The notes below the pieces were generated by a model. It was not told the DNA's origin, ran no database searches, and worked only from the letters and a program-made list of their open reading frames with translations. A DNA stretch of 64,000 nt from Peptoniphilus_A olsenii (GTDB lineage Bacteria; Bacillota; Clostridia; Tissierellales; Peptoniphilaceae): NCBI RefSeq assembly GCF_040545475.1, contig NZ_JBEPMA010000004.1:1-64000 (forward strand), given 5' to 3'. Positions 34,859 to 42,803 of this stretch are shown one piece after another. Made by a program: the position numbers and the translations under genes. Numbering within the stretch: the stretch's first letter is position 1; every line of letters begins with the position of its first letter.

Positions 34859-35302
34859 ATGTCTCTAAAAGAGAGACTCATGGCTGATTTAAAGACTTCC
34901 ATGAAGAATAAAGATAAACTTCAAAAAGATGTTATAACCATGATTCGCGCAGCTATAAAACAAAAAGAAGTAGATGAGCGAGTTGAACTAGGCGATAAAG
35001 ATGTTGAAAATATTATTGCCAAACAATTAAAAGAGAAAAAATCATCAATAGCCGAATTTGAAAAAGGAAATAGAGAAGACCTTGTTCTTCAAACAAAAAA
35101 AGAAATAGAAATATTACTTAATTATTTACCTGAGCAATTATCTGAAGACGAACTTCGCGATATTATAAAAAAGACAATTGATGAAAATGATATAACTTCT
35201 ATGAAGGATATCGGTAATCTTATGAAAAATGTTATGCCTAAAGTTAAAGGTAGAGCAGATGGCAATATGGTTAATAAAATTGCCAAAGATTTATTAGATT
35301 AA
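34859..35302 (+). CDS. yqeY: YqeY-family protein (GatB/YqeY domain)
   Basis: 147 residues, all of it the helical GatB/YqeY domain: SLKERLMADLKTSMKNKDKL, a central KQLKEKKSSIAEFEKGNRED and the tail VKGRADGNMVNKIAKDLL. In GatB this domain contacts tRNA; the free-standing protein has no settled role and may bind tRNA. Ribosome site AAGGGGTG. Ends in a strong terminator. Confidence 0.92.
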   Translation: MSLKERLMADLKTSMKNKDKLQKDVITMIRAAIKQKEVDERVELGDKDVENIIAKQLKEKKSSIAEFEKGNREDLVLQTKKEIEILLNYLPEQLSEDELRDIIKKTIDENDITSMKDIGNLMKNVMPKVKGRADGNMVNKIAKDLLD

Positions 35303-35309
35303 ACAAATT

Positions 35310-35338
35310 AAACCTAGGGTAATTTCCTAGGTTTTTTT
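35310..35338 (+). terminator. Terminator of rpsU-yqeY
   Basis: Perfect 9-bp stem AAACCTAGG / CCTAGGTTT followed by a T run. Confidence 0.88.
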
Positions 35339-35412
35339 GTGTTATATGGTATTTATTAATAATAATGGGTATTAAATAAAAAAGTATTCAATTATTATTG
35401 AAGGAGGGCAAT

Positions 35413-36138
35413 ATGAAGGCTCTAAAAAGATTTTTGCTTTCTGCATTCATTTTGAATTACACGACTATAAGTGTCTTTGCAAATCAATCATCAGAAAGCA
35501 CTGCTAGGGGTATTTTTTCAAATGAATATATCTTTACAATTTTACTTGTTGTAGCTATTGCCGGAGCAGTTTTAGAAATTTTAACGCCAGGCTTTGGCTT
35601 TGGTGGTACAATATCTTTAGTGTGTTTTGGTTTATTCTTTTGGGGAAACTTACTTATGGGCCATACTGATTGGTATTCTGTGATACTTTTTGTCATAGGT
35701 ATATTATTAATTGGTCTTGAAGTATTAATACCGGGCTTTGGGATTGCGGGGATTGGTGGAATATTTGCACTTATAGCAGCAATAGTTCTTGCCATGAGTG
35801 ATATTTATTTTGCATTTTTATCTCTATTAATTGCGATTGTAATATCTGCAATTATAGGAACCTATCTTTTAAAAAAAGGTTTGAATTCAGAAGTGATTAA
35901 TCGAATGAGATTATTCACGAGCACAAACACTGATTCTGGCTTTTTATCAAATGATAGCGCAGAAGTTGAAGTTGGCCAAAAAATGGTTACATTGACTATA
36001 CTAAGACCAACTGGTTATGCATTATTTGATGGGAAAAAGATGGAAGTAATTTCAAGTTCTGGTTTCGTTGACAGAGAAAAAGAAGTAGTTGTAGTAAAGA
36101 TATCAGGTTCAAGAATTTATGTTGAACTAGCTAAATAG
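35413..36138 (+). CDS. NfeD-family membrane protein
   Basis: 241 residues from the ATG at 35413, which has AAGGAGGGC upstream; an earlier in-frame codon at 35398 lacks a site. Signal peptide-like N terminus, about four transmembrane helices with the family motif LEILTPGFGFGG and LEVLIPGFGIAGIGG, then a soluble OB-fold (NfeD C-terminal) domain, VGQKMVTLTILRPTGYALFDG. This is the short NfeD class that accompanies flotillins and may stabilise or organise them. The gene for FloA follows 8 bases later. Confidence 0.88.
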   Translation: MKALKRFLLSAFILNYTTISVFANQSSESTARGIFSNEYIFTILLVVAIAGAVLEILTPGFGFGGTISLVCFGLFFWGNLLMGHTDWYSVILFVIGILLIGLEVLIPGFGIAGIGGIFALIAAIVLAMSDIYFAFLSLLIAIVISAIIGTYLLKKGLNSEVINRMRLFTSTNTDSGFLSNDSAEVEVGQKMVTLTILRPTGYALFDGKKMEVISSSGFVDREKEVVVVKISGSRIYVELAK

Positions 36139-36146
36139 GAGGGAAT

Positions 36147-37130
36147 ATGAGATTTTTACCAATTGGAAGTGTATTTATTGTTGTTGTTTTAGTTATTTTA
36201 TTTTTATCTTTTGTGCCAGTGGGTCTATGGATAACCGCATTTTTTTCTGGAGTAAAAATTAAAATATCTTCACTTATAGGAATGAGACTTAGAAGAGTTA
36301 AACCTTCAAGGATTGTTAGACCGGCAATTAAAGCGACTAAAGCGGGCTTAGATTTAGATATTTCAGAACTGGAAGCTCATTATCTTGCAGGTGGTAATGT
36401 TAATACTCTTGTAGATGCACTTATCGCAGCGCAAAGAGCTAATATACCATTACAATTTGAAAGAGCTGCTGCAATTGACCTTGCAGGTAGAGATGTACTT
36501 GAAGCTGTTCAAGTATCTGTAAATCCTAAAGTAATTGAAACACCAAACATATCTGCTGTTGCCCAAGATGGTATAGAAGTAATTGCAAAGGCGAAGGTTA
36601 CTGTTAGAGCAAATATAGATAGACTTGTCGGTGGTGCTGGTGAACAAACAATTATTGCAAGAGTTGGAGAAGGAATTGTAACGACTGTTGGTTCATCTAT
36701 GACTTATAAGTCTGTTTTGGAAAATCCAGACTCTATATCAAAAGTAGTTTTAGATAAAGGCCTTGATTCAGGAACAGCTTATGAAATTTTATCTATTGAT
36801 ATAGCTGATGTAGACGTTGCTCGAAATATTGGTGCTAGACTTCAAACTGATCAAGCCGAAGCCGATAAGAGAATTTCAGAAGCTAAAGCAAGTGAAAGAC
36901 GTGCTATGGCTCTTGCTCGTGAACAAGAAATGAGAGCTGAAGTTGAATCTATGAGAGCTAAGGTTGTAGAAGCAGAATCACAAATTCCAATAGCGATGGC
37001 AGAGGCTCTTCGCAGCGGAAATATTGGAGTTATGGACTATTATAAACTTAAGAATTTAAATTCTGATACTGATATGAGAACAAAAATAGCTAAAGCATCT
37101 GATAATAATAAAAAGAAGGATAATAAATAA
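36147..37130 (+). CDS. floA: Flotillin-like protein FloA
   Basis: 327 residues. N-terminal membrane hairpin (FLPIGSVFIVVVLVILFLSF), a PHB/SPFH-like domain with GLDLDISELEAHYLAGGNVN and AVAQDGIEVIAKAKVTVRAN, then a coiled region rich in Ala/Glu repeats (QAEADKRISEAKASERRAMA). FloA organises liquid-ordered membrane domains in Bacillus. Paired with the NfeD protein gene just upstream, as in most Firmicutes. Its stop overlaps the next ATG by one base (TAATG). Confidence 0.94.
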   Translation: MRFLPIGSVFIVVVLVILFLSFVPVGLWITAFFSGVKIKISSLIGMRLRRVKPSRIVRPAIKATKAGLDLDISELEAHYLAGGNVNTLVDALIAAQRANIPLQFERAAAIDLAGRDVLEAVQVSVNPKVIETPNISAVAQDGIEVIAKAKVTVRANIDRLVGGAGEQTIIARVGEGIVTTVGSSMTYKSVLENPDSISKVVLDKGLDSGTAYEILSIDIADVDVARNIGARLQTDQAEADKRISEAKASERRAMALAREQEMRAEVESMRAKVVEAESQIPIAMAEALRSGNIGVMDYYKLKNLNSDTDMRTKIAKASDNNKKKDNK

Positions 37131-37672
37131 TGTCTTTTTCTGATATTTTAAAATTGGTTTTTATAACATATGCTCCTGTAATTATTTTCTTATTTTCAGC
37201 TGTACTTTCTATATATAGGAATGTTAATAAAAAAAAGAAAAAAGAAGAGGATGTATATATTAATAAAAAGAATAACAGACAAAGAAAAGAATTTAATAAG
37301 AACAATTCCAAGGATGCTTTAGAAAATATAAAAAGAGTCAGTAAATCTAATAATTTTTCAAGTTTATCTAAAAGTATAGAAAACTTGTTTGATAATAATA
37401 AGAAATTGAAAAAAGATAAGGCTGCTAAGACAAAAGTTAAAAAGAATAAGGAACAAGATTTAATTAATGTATTAAAAGAGGTTAATAAAAAATCTGATGA
37501 AATTATAACTCAAAAAAATTTATCAGATAATAAAACATTAAATGAAATCATAACCGACGACAAGACTTATTTAAATAATAAAGAAGATGATTTTCTGGAT
37601 TTTGATACTGAAAAAGTCGCTGATATTTTTGCATATAAAGAAATATTCGATAAGCCTTTAAGTCTAAGATAA
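37130..37672 (+). CDS. Lysine-rich membrane-anchored protein downstream of floA, function unknown
   Basis: 180 residues: one N-terminal transmembrane helix (ITYAPVIIFLFSAVLSIY), then a strongly basic, Lys/Asn-rich cytoplasmic region and an acidic tail ending FAYKEIFDKPLSLR. The C-terminal EIFxKPxSLR pattern looks like the short conserved tail of membrane-anchored clostridial proteins, but I do not recognise the family. Start overlaps the floA stop, so it is translationally coupled to floA and may act with it. A terminator follows. Confidence 0.7.
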   Translation: MSFSDILKLVFITYAPVIIFLFSAVLSIYRNVNKKKKKEEDVYINKKNNRQRKEFNKNNSKDALENIKRVSKSNNFSSLSKSIENLFDNNKKLKKDKAAKTKVKKNKEQDLINVLKEVNKKSDEIITQKNLSDNKTLNEIITDDKTYLNNKEDDFLDFDTEKVADIFAYKEIFDKPLSLR

Positions 37673-37676
37673 ATTG

Positions 37677-37717
37677 AGGCTTACTTTTCATAGACTATGG
37701 AAAAGTAAGCCTTTTTA
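37677..37717 (+). terminator. Terminator of nfeD-floA operon
   Basis: A 13-bp stem (37677-37689 with 37700-37712) with a ten-base loop and T run. Confidence 0.88.
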
Positions 37718-37752
37718 TGATATTATATTATTCACGTTTAGGAGGTAATTAT

Positions 37753-38763
37753 TTGGCAAAAACACAAAGATCCATTGATATTGATGATATAAATTTAGCA
37801 TCAATAGTATTTGGGAAATTAGATGAGAATATAAATCTAATTGAAAATGAATTTGATGTTAAAGTGAAATCTAAGGATGGCAAATTGATTCTGTGTGGCG
37901 AAGATGAAAATGTAGCTGACACAGAAATTTTACTTCAAAATCTTATAATAGTAGCAAAGAAGCAAAAGACATTAAGTCTTGCCGATGTCAGATATTCTAT
38001 TGCACTTATAAAGAATAATGAAAAAAGGTCAATATCAGAATTATTAAGCGAGCCTCTAGTCTATACTTCAATGGGAAAACCCATTAGACCAAAGACATTA
38101 GGCCAAAAGAGATATATTGATAATATTAATAATAATGATATTGTTTTTGGAATAGGACCTGCAGGTACAGGCAAAACTTATCTTGCTATGGCCGCTGCTG
38201 TAAGAGCTTTTAAAGCAAAAGAAGTAAATAGAATAATTCTTACTAGACCTGCAGTTGAAGCGGGTGAAAATCTTGGGTTTTTGCCAGGGGACCTTCAAAA
38301 TAAAGTCGATCCTTACTTAAGACCATTATATGATGCTTTATTTGAAATACTTGGGCATGACAATTATAATAATTTAGTTGAAAAAGGGCTTATTGAGGTA
38401 GCACCTTTAGCTTATATGCGCGGTAGAACTTTAGATAGTGCTTTTGTAATTTTAGACGAAGCTCAAAATACTACAAATGAACAAATGAAGATGTTTCTTA
38501 CAAGATTAGGGTATGGTTCTAAGGCGATAATTACTGGTGACGTAACTCAGATAGATTTACCTAGAGGAAAACAATCCGGACTTAAGACTGTATTGAAAAT
38601 TCTAGAGGATGTAAGAGGAATTGGAATTACTTATTTAAATAGAAATGATATTGTTCGTCATCCACTTGTACAAAGAATTATTACAGCTTATGAAAAATAT
38701 GAAAAGTCATCAGATAATAAAAAAAATCATAATAGAAACTTACCTAAAGAGGCGAGAAAATGA
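37753..38763 (+). CDS. phoH: PhoH-family ATPase
   Basis: 336 residues. N-terminal RNA-binding-like region, then the PhoH P-loop ATPase: Walker A GIGPAGTGKTYLAMA, GENLGFLPGDLQNKVDPYLR, Walker B AFVILDEAQNT and TRLGYGSKAIITGDVTQIDL. It is tied to RNA metabolism by its constant pairing with ybeY. TTG at 37753 is taken as the start because AGGAGG lies 7 bases upstream; the longer frame runs into the preceding terminator. First gene of the phoH-ybeY-dgkA-cdd-era-recO series; ends overlap ybeY (ATGA). Confidence 0.93.
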   Translation: MAKTQRSIDIDDINLASIVFGKLDENINLIENEFDVKVKSKDGKLILCGEDENVADTEILLQNLIIVAKKQKTLSLADVRYSIALIKNNEKRSISELLSEPLVYTSMGKPIRPKTLGQKRYIDNINNNDIVFGIGPAGTGKTYLAMAAAVRAFKAKEVNRIILTRPAVEAGENLGFLPGDLQNKVDPYLRPLYDALFEILGHDNYNNLVEKGLIEVAPLAYMRGRTLDSAFVILDEAQNTTNEQMKMFLTRLGYGSKAIITGDVTQIDLPRGKQSGLKTVLKILEDVRGIGITYLNRNDIVRHPLVQRIITAYEKYEKSSDNKKNHNRNLPKEARK

Positions 38764-39206
38764 ATATTTATTTTGACAATAGGCAAGATGTTTTAGAGAT
38801 TACTGATGACATAAAAGATATTATCAACAAAGCTATCATTTGTGTATTACAAATAGAAGATGTCGATTTAAATGCTGAAGTTTCAGTATCATTTGTTGAC
38901 GATAAAGAAATTAAAGATTTAAATAAAAATTATAGAAATGTTGATTCTTCAACAGATGTATTATCTTTTCCAATTGATGATGAATTTCAAATTAATGTAA
39001 ATATCCTGGGTGATGTAATAATAAATATTATGAGAGTTGTAAAACAGGCTCGTGAATTAGGACATTCTAATGAGAGAGAACTGGCATACTTAACGGTTCA
39101 TAGTGTGCTTCATTTACTTGGGTATGATCATATGAAAGATGAAGATAAAAAGCTAATGCGTGAAAAAGAAAAGCTAGCAATGTCTAAATTACAGATTTTC
39201 AGATAG
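38760..39206 (+). CDS. ybeY: rRNA maturation endoribonuclease YbeY
   Basis: 148 residues. The zinc-binding signature HSVLHLLGYDHMKDEDKKLM contains the three conserved histidines, and STDVLSFPID precedes it. YbeY takes part in 16S rRNA 3'-end maturation and ribosome quality control. The start overlaps phoH by 4 bases. In spore-formers a pgpH (yqfF) gene usually sits between phoH and ybeY; it is absent here. Confidence 0.95.
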   Translation: MNIYFDNRQDVLEITDDIKDIINKAIICVLQIEDVDLNAEVSVSFVDDKEIKDLNKNYRNVDSSTDVLSFPIDDEFQINVNILGDVIINIMRVVKQARELGHSNERELAYLTVHSVLHLLGYDHMKDEDKKLMREKEKLAMSKLQIFR

Positions 39207-39214
39207 GTGATTTT

Positions 39215-39922
39215 ATGAAAAAAGGACGTTTTATATCTTCCTTTAATTATGCTGTTCAGGGAATAATATCTGTATTAAAAACAGAAAAAAATATGAAATT
39301 TCATTATTTAGCTGCAATTCTTGTAATAGTTATTTCGTTGTTTTTTGATATATCTAGTACAGAATTTCTTCTGATGCTTTTTGCCATCGTGCTAGTAGTC
39401 TTCGCTGAAATGATGAATACAGCAATAGAAAGAACTGTAGATTTAGTAGTACAAGAGTATAATCCTATAGCTAAATATGTAAAAGATGTGGCAGCTGGAG
39501 CAGTTCTTATTACTGCTCTTAATGCTATAGTAGTTGCGTATTTAGTTTTTTATGATAAATTTGCATCAGTAGGAGATTTATTGCTATTCAAAATAAAAAA
39601 TGTTCCTAACCATTTAGCATTTGTTTCACTAATAATTGTAATAATTGCAACAGTAGGAGCAAAGCTTTTAATGGCAAAAAGAAGTGGTGGAACATATTTT
39701 CAAGGGGGAGCTTGTAGCGGACATTCGGCTATTGCTTTTTGTGCAGCTACTATAATATCAATGCTTGCAGAAAAATCTCTAATAACTTTATGTGCATTTG
39801 GGTTAGCTTTTTTAGTCGCCGAGTCGAGAGTAGAAGGAAAAATTCACAAAACTTCAGAAGTAGTAGTAGGTGCAATATTAGGAATATGTGTTGCGATTTT
39901 TGTATTTAAGGTAGTGGGATAA
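39215..39922 (+). CDS. dgkA: Fused undecaprenol/diacylglycerol kinase and PAP2-type phosphatase
   Basis: 235 residues with two modules. Residues 1-~115 are the DgkA/UdpK kinase (FNYAVQGIISVLKTEKNMKFH, MNTAIERTVDLVVQEYNP) that phosphorylates undecaprenol or diacylglycerol. The rest is a PAP2-like membrane phosphatase with ACSGHSA in place of PSGH and SRVEGKIHKTSE in place of SRxxxxxHxxxD, so its last acidic residue is Glu rather than Asp. A kinase joined to a phosphatase for the same kind of lipid suggests control of the lipid-carrier phosphate pool. The fusion occurs in other Firmicutes; activity of the second half is uncertain. Confidence 0.85.
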   Translation: MKKGRFISSFNYAVQGIISVLKTEKNMKFHYLAAILVIVISLFFDISSTEFLLMLFAIVLVVFAEMMNTAIERTVDLVVQEYNPIAKYVKDVAAGAVLITALNAIVVAYLVFYDKFASVGDLLLFKIKNVPNHLAFVSLIIVIIATVGAKLLMAKRSGGTYFQGGACSGHSAIAFCAATIISMLAEKSLITLCAFGLAFLVAESRVEGKIHKTSEVVVGAILGICVAIFVFKVVG

Positions 39923-40321
39923 ATGGAAATAAAAGAACTTATTAAAAAAGCCATAATAGCAAAGGAAAATGAAACTTATACGCCCTATTCACATTTTAAT
40001 GTAGGATGTAGTGTAGAGATGGAAGATGGTTCTGTATATACAGGTGGTAATATAGAAATTGCGTCTTATTCTCCTACTAATTGTGCTGAGAGAACTGCAA
40101 TTTTCAAAGCTGTTTCAGAAGGTAAAAGAGAAATTAAAAGAATTGTTATAACTGGAGATAGTCCATATACATTTCCGTGTGGAGTGTGTAGACAAGTCAT
40201 TCGCGAATTTGCGAAAAACGTCCAGATAATAATTGCAAATAGTATAGATGACTACAAAGTTTTTACTATGGAAGAAATTCTGCCGCATTCTTTTGGACCA
40301 GAAGATTTATGTAAGGAGTAA
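39923..40321 (+). CDS. cdd: Cytidine deaminase
   Basis: 132 residues, the homotetrameric short form. Zinc site in CAERTAIFKA (Cys with catalytic Glu) and PCGVCRQVI, plus YTPYSHFNVG near the start. It converts cytidine and deoxycytidine to uridine forms for pyrimidine salvage. The ATG directly follows the dgkA stop. dgkA-cdd-era is the standard Firmicute order. Confidence 0.96.
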   Translation: MEIKELIKKAIIAKENETYTPYSHFNVGCSVEMEDGSVYTGGNIEIASYSPTNCAERTAIFKAVSEGKREIKRIVITGDSPYTFPCGVCRQVIREFAKNVQIIIANSIDDYKVFTMEEILPHSFGPEDLCKE

Positions 40322-40323
40322 TA

Positions 40324-41226
40324 ATGAAAGAAAAAAACTTTAAATCAGGTTATGTATCAATAATAGGAAGACCCAATGTTGGTAAATCTACTTTACTAAA
40401 TGAGATAATTGGTGAAAAAATTTCTGCAATTTCTCCAAAACCACAGACGACTAGACAAAATATAACATTTATATATACAGACGATGATGCACAAATTATT
40501 TTTTTGGATACACCAGGTATGCAAAAACCTAAGAATAAATTAGGACAATATATGCTTGAAGAGTCAAAAGCTGGTATAGAAGATGCTGATGTAGTGACTT
40601 ATATAGTAGATACTTCAAAAAAAATTGGTAAAGCTGAAAGAGGGATAATAGAACTTTTAAAAAATTATAAAGGAAAGATTCCTATCATTCTTTTGATTAA
40701 CAAAATCGATAATATTCGAAAAGATGAATTACTACAAATAATAGAAATGTATAGTAGCGAATCAATATTTGATGAAATAATACCAATATCTGCGATAAAT
40801 GCCGATGGCACAGACCTTTATATTGAAATACTGAAAAATTATTTAAGAGAAGGCCCTATGTTTTATCCAAATGATATGATTACTGATAAAAATGAAAGAT
40901 TTATCGCTGCTGAACTTATTCGCGAGAAAGGTTTAAAATATCTTCAAGATGAGGTTCCTCATGGTTTAGCTGTAGAAATAGAGAAATTCAAAAAAAGAGA
41001 AAACAAAGAACTCTATGATATAAATGCTATTATTTATGTTGAAAGAGAAAGTCACAAAGCAATAATTATTGGTAAAAAAGGGCAAATGTTAAAGAAAATT
41101 GCTCAAGAATCAAGAGAATCTATCGAACAGCTAATAGGAACAAAGGTTAATCTACAAGTCTGGGTCAAAGTAGAAAAGAATTGGCGAGATAAGGACAATT
41201 CGGTAAAGAAGTTTGGATACAATTAA
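40324..41226 (+). CDS. era: GTPase Era
   Basis: 300 residues. GTPase motifs GRPNVGKSTL, FLDTPGM, NKID and ISAINADG, then a C-terminal KH domain (HKAIIIGKKGQMLKKIAQES) that binds the 3' end of 16S rRNA. It is an essential small-subunit assembly factor. AAGGAG ribosome site inside the cdd end. Overlaps recO by 14 bases. Confidence 0.97.
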   Translation: MKEKNFKSGYVSIIGRPNVGKSTLLNEIIGEKISAISPKPQTTRQNITFIYTDDDAQIIFLDTPGMQKPKNKLGQYMLEESKAGIEDADVVTYIVDTSKKIGKAERGIIELLKNYKGKIPIILLINKIDNIRKDELLQIIEMYSSESIFDEIIPISAINADGTDLYIEILKNYLREGPMFYPNDMITDKNERFIAAELIREKGLKYLQDEVPHGLAVEIEKFKKRENKELYDINAIIYVERESHKAIIIGKKGQMLKKIAQESRESIEQLIGTKVNLQVWVKVEKNWRDKDNSVKKFGYN

Positions 41227-41908
41227 AGATTTTACACTAGGGATAGTATTAAATGATATGGACTTTGGTGAGACTTCTAAAATTATCAGAGTTTTTACTA
41301 GAGATTATGGAAAACTATCTGTAATGGTAAAAGGTGCCAAGACTAATAAATCTAAAAATTTAGCAGTTTCACAAGTTTTTGGGCTAAATGAATATTTATT
41401 TAGAAAAGGGCAGAGTTTTTACTATATTAATAATGCAAAAATAATTGAATCAAATTTTAAGATTAGAGAAAATTTAGAAAATACAATTTATGCTTCGCTT
41501 GCTCTTGAACTTATTGACAAAAGTACAATTGAAAGAGATCCAAATATTAAGGTGTTTGATTTATTAAATAAGACATTGAATTTATTTAATGGTTCTTTAG
41601 ATCCTTTGTCTCTGATAATTAGTTTTGAAATAAAATATTTAAGTTTCTTGGGTTATAGACCAAAACTAAGAATCTATGATTATAATTATTTTTCTATAAG
41701 AGAGGGAATAATTGATTACAGAGATGAGTATTCTTTCGAGGTCACGAGAGAAGATATTGCCTATTTAGATTTTCTATTACACAATACTTTAGATTCAGAA
41801 TATAATTATGGCATTAATAGAAAATTTTTTTTACACAATATTATTATTAAATATATTAAATATAATTTAGAAATAAGCAATTTTAATTCATTGAAATTGC
41901 TTAGTTAA
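41213..41908 (+). CDS. recO: DNA repair protein RecO
   Basis: 231 residues. The N-terminal OB fold, GIVLNDMDFGETSKIIRVFT followed by YGKLSVMVKGAK, is diagnostic. RecO helps RecR load RecA on SSB-coated DNA in recombinational repair. It has no cysteines, so the zinc finger present in some RecO proteins is missing. Start is TTG within the end of era, with a poor ribosome site, so coupled translation is likely. Confidence 0.9.
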   Translation: MDTIKDFTLGIVLNDMDFGETSKIIRVFTRDYGKLSVMVKGAKTNKSKNLAVSQVFGLNEYLFRKGQSFYYINNAKIIESNFKIRENLENTIYASLALELIDKSTIERDPNIKVFDLLNKTLNLFNGSLDPLSLIISFEIKYLSFLGYRPKLRIYDYNYFSIREGIIDYRDEYSFEVTREDIAYLDFLLHNTLDSEYNYGINRKFFLHNIIIKYIKYNLEISNFNSLKLLS

Positions 41909-41918
41909 GGAGGAAAAA

Positions 41919-42803
41919 ATGTATTTCCAAGATTTAATTTTGACACTTGAAAATTATTGGAAAGAAAAAGGAGCAATTATATTGCAACCTTACGATATTG
42001 AAAAGGGAGCAGGTACAATGAATCCCCAAACTTTCTTGAGGGCACTTGGCCCTGAAGAATGGAAAGTTGTTTATGTTGAGCCATCAAGAAGACCTGCAGA
42101 TGGTAGATATGGTGAAAACCCCAATAGACTTTATCAACATCATCAACTACAAGTAATATTAAAACCATCGCCAGAAGAAGTACAACAAATGTATTTAGAT
42201 TCGCTTTTTGCAATAGGTATTGACCCTAAAAAACATGATATACGATTTGTTGAAGACAACTGGGAATCTCCAACACTTGGAGCTTGGGGACTTGGTTGGG
42301 AAGTTTGGTTAGATGGAATGGAAATCACTCAATTTACTTATTTTCAACAAGTGGGTGGAGTCAATTTAGATCTTGAAAGTGCAGAGCTTACTTATGGGCT
42401 AGAAAGAATTGCCATGTATTTACAAGATGTAGAGTCTGTTTATGATATTAAATACAATGAGAATTTAACATATGGAGATGTTTTTAGACAAAATGAGTAT
42501 GAGCATTCAGTTTATGCTTTTGAAATGGCTGATGTTGATATGCTTAAAAAGCTCTTTGACATGTATGAAAAAGAGGCACAAAGAATTATAGAAGAGGAAG
42601 TTGTTTTAGACGCATATGATTATACTTTAAAATGTTCTCATGCTTTTAATATGCTAGATGCTCGTGGGGCATTATCTGTTTCAGAAAGAACATCTTATAT
42701 ACAGCGTGTGAGAAATTTAGCACGACTTGTCGCTAAACAGTATCTAGTCCAAAGAGAGGAAATGGGTTATCCTTTACTTAAAAGAGGTGAAGATAATGAA
42801 TAA
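41919..42803 (+). CDS. glyQ: Glycyl-tRNA synthetase alpha subunit
   Basis: 294 residues, the usual size of the catalytic alpha chain of the bacterial tetrameric GlyRS. The conserved GAIILQPYDIEKGAGTMNPQ, PSRRPADGRYGENPNR and FTYFQQVGGVNLD segments are readable. It forms glycyl-adenylate and charges tRNA-Gly with the beta chain. AAGGAGGAAAAA precedes the ATG. No T-box leader lies in the 10-base gap after recO, so it appears to be read from the upstream operon. Confidence 0.97.
   Translation: MYFQDLILTLENYWKEKGAIILQPYDIEKGAGTMNPQTFLRALGPEEWKVVYVEPSRRPADGRYGENPNRLYQHHQLQVILKPSPEEVQQMYLDSLFAIGIDPKKHDIRFVEDNWESPTLGAWGLGWEVWLDGMEITQFTYFQQVGGVNLDLESAELTYGLERIAMYLQDVESVYDIKYNENLTYGDVFRQNEYEHSVYAFEMADVDMLKKLFDMYEKEAQRIIEEEVVLDAYDYTLKCSHAFNMLDARGALSVSERTSYIQRVRNLARLVAKQYLVQREEMGYPLLKRGEDNE

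Noticed and set aside
41909..41918. T-box riboswitch before glyQS
   Set aside because: Only 10 bases separate recO and glyQ, and no T-box sequence (UGGNACC-like with specifier stem) is readable upstream.
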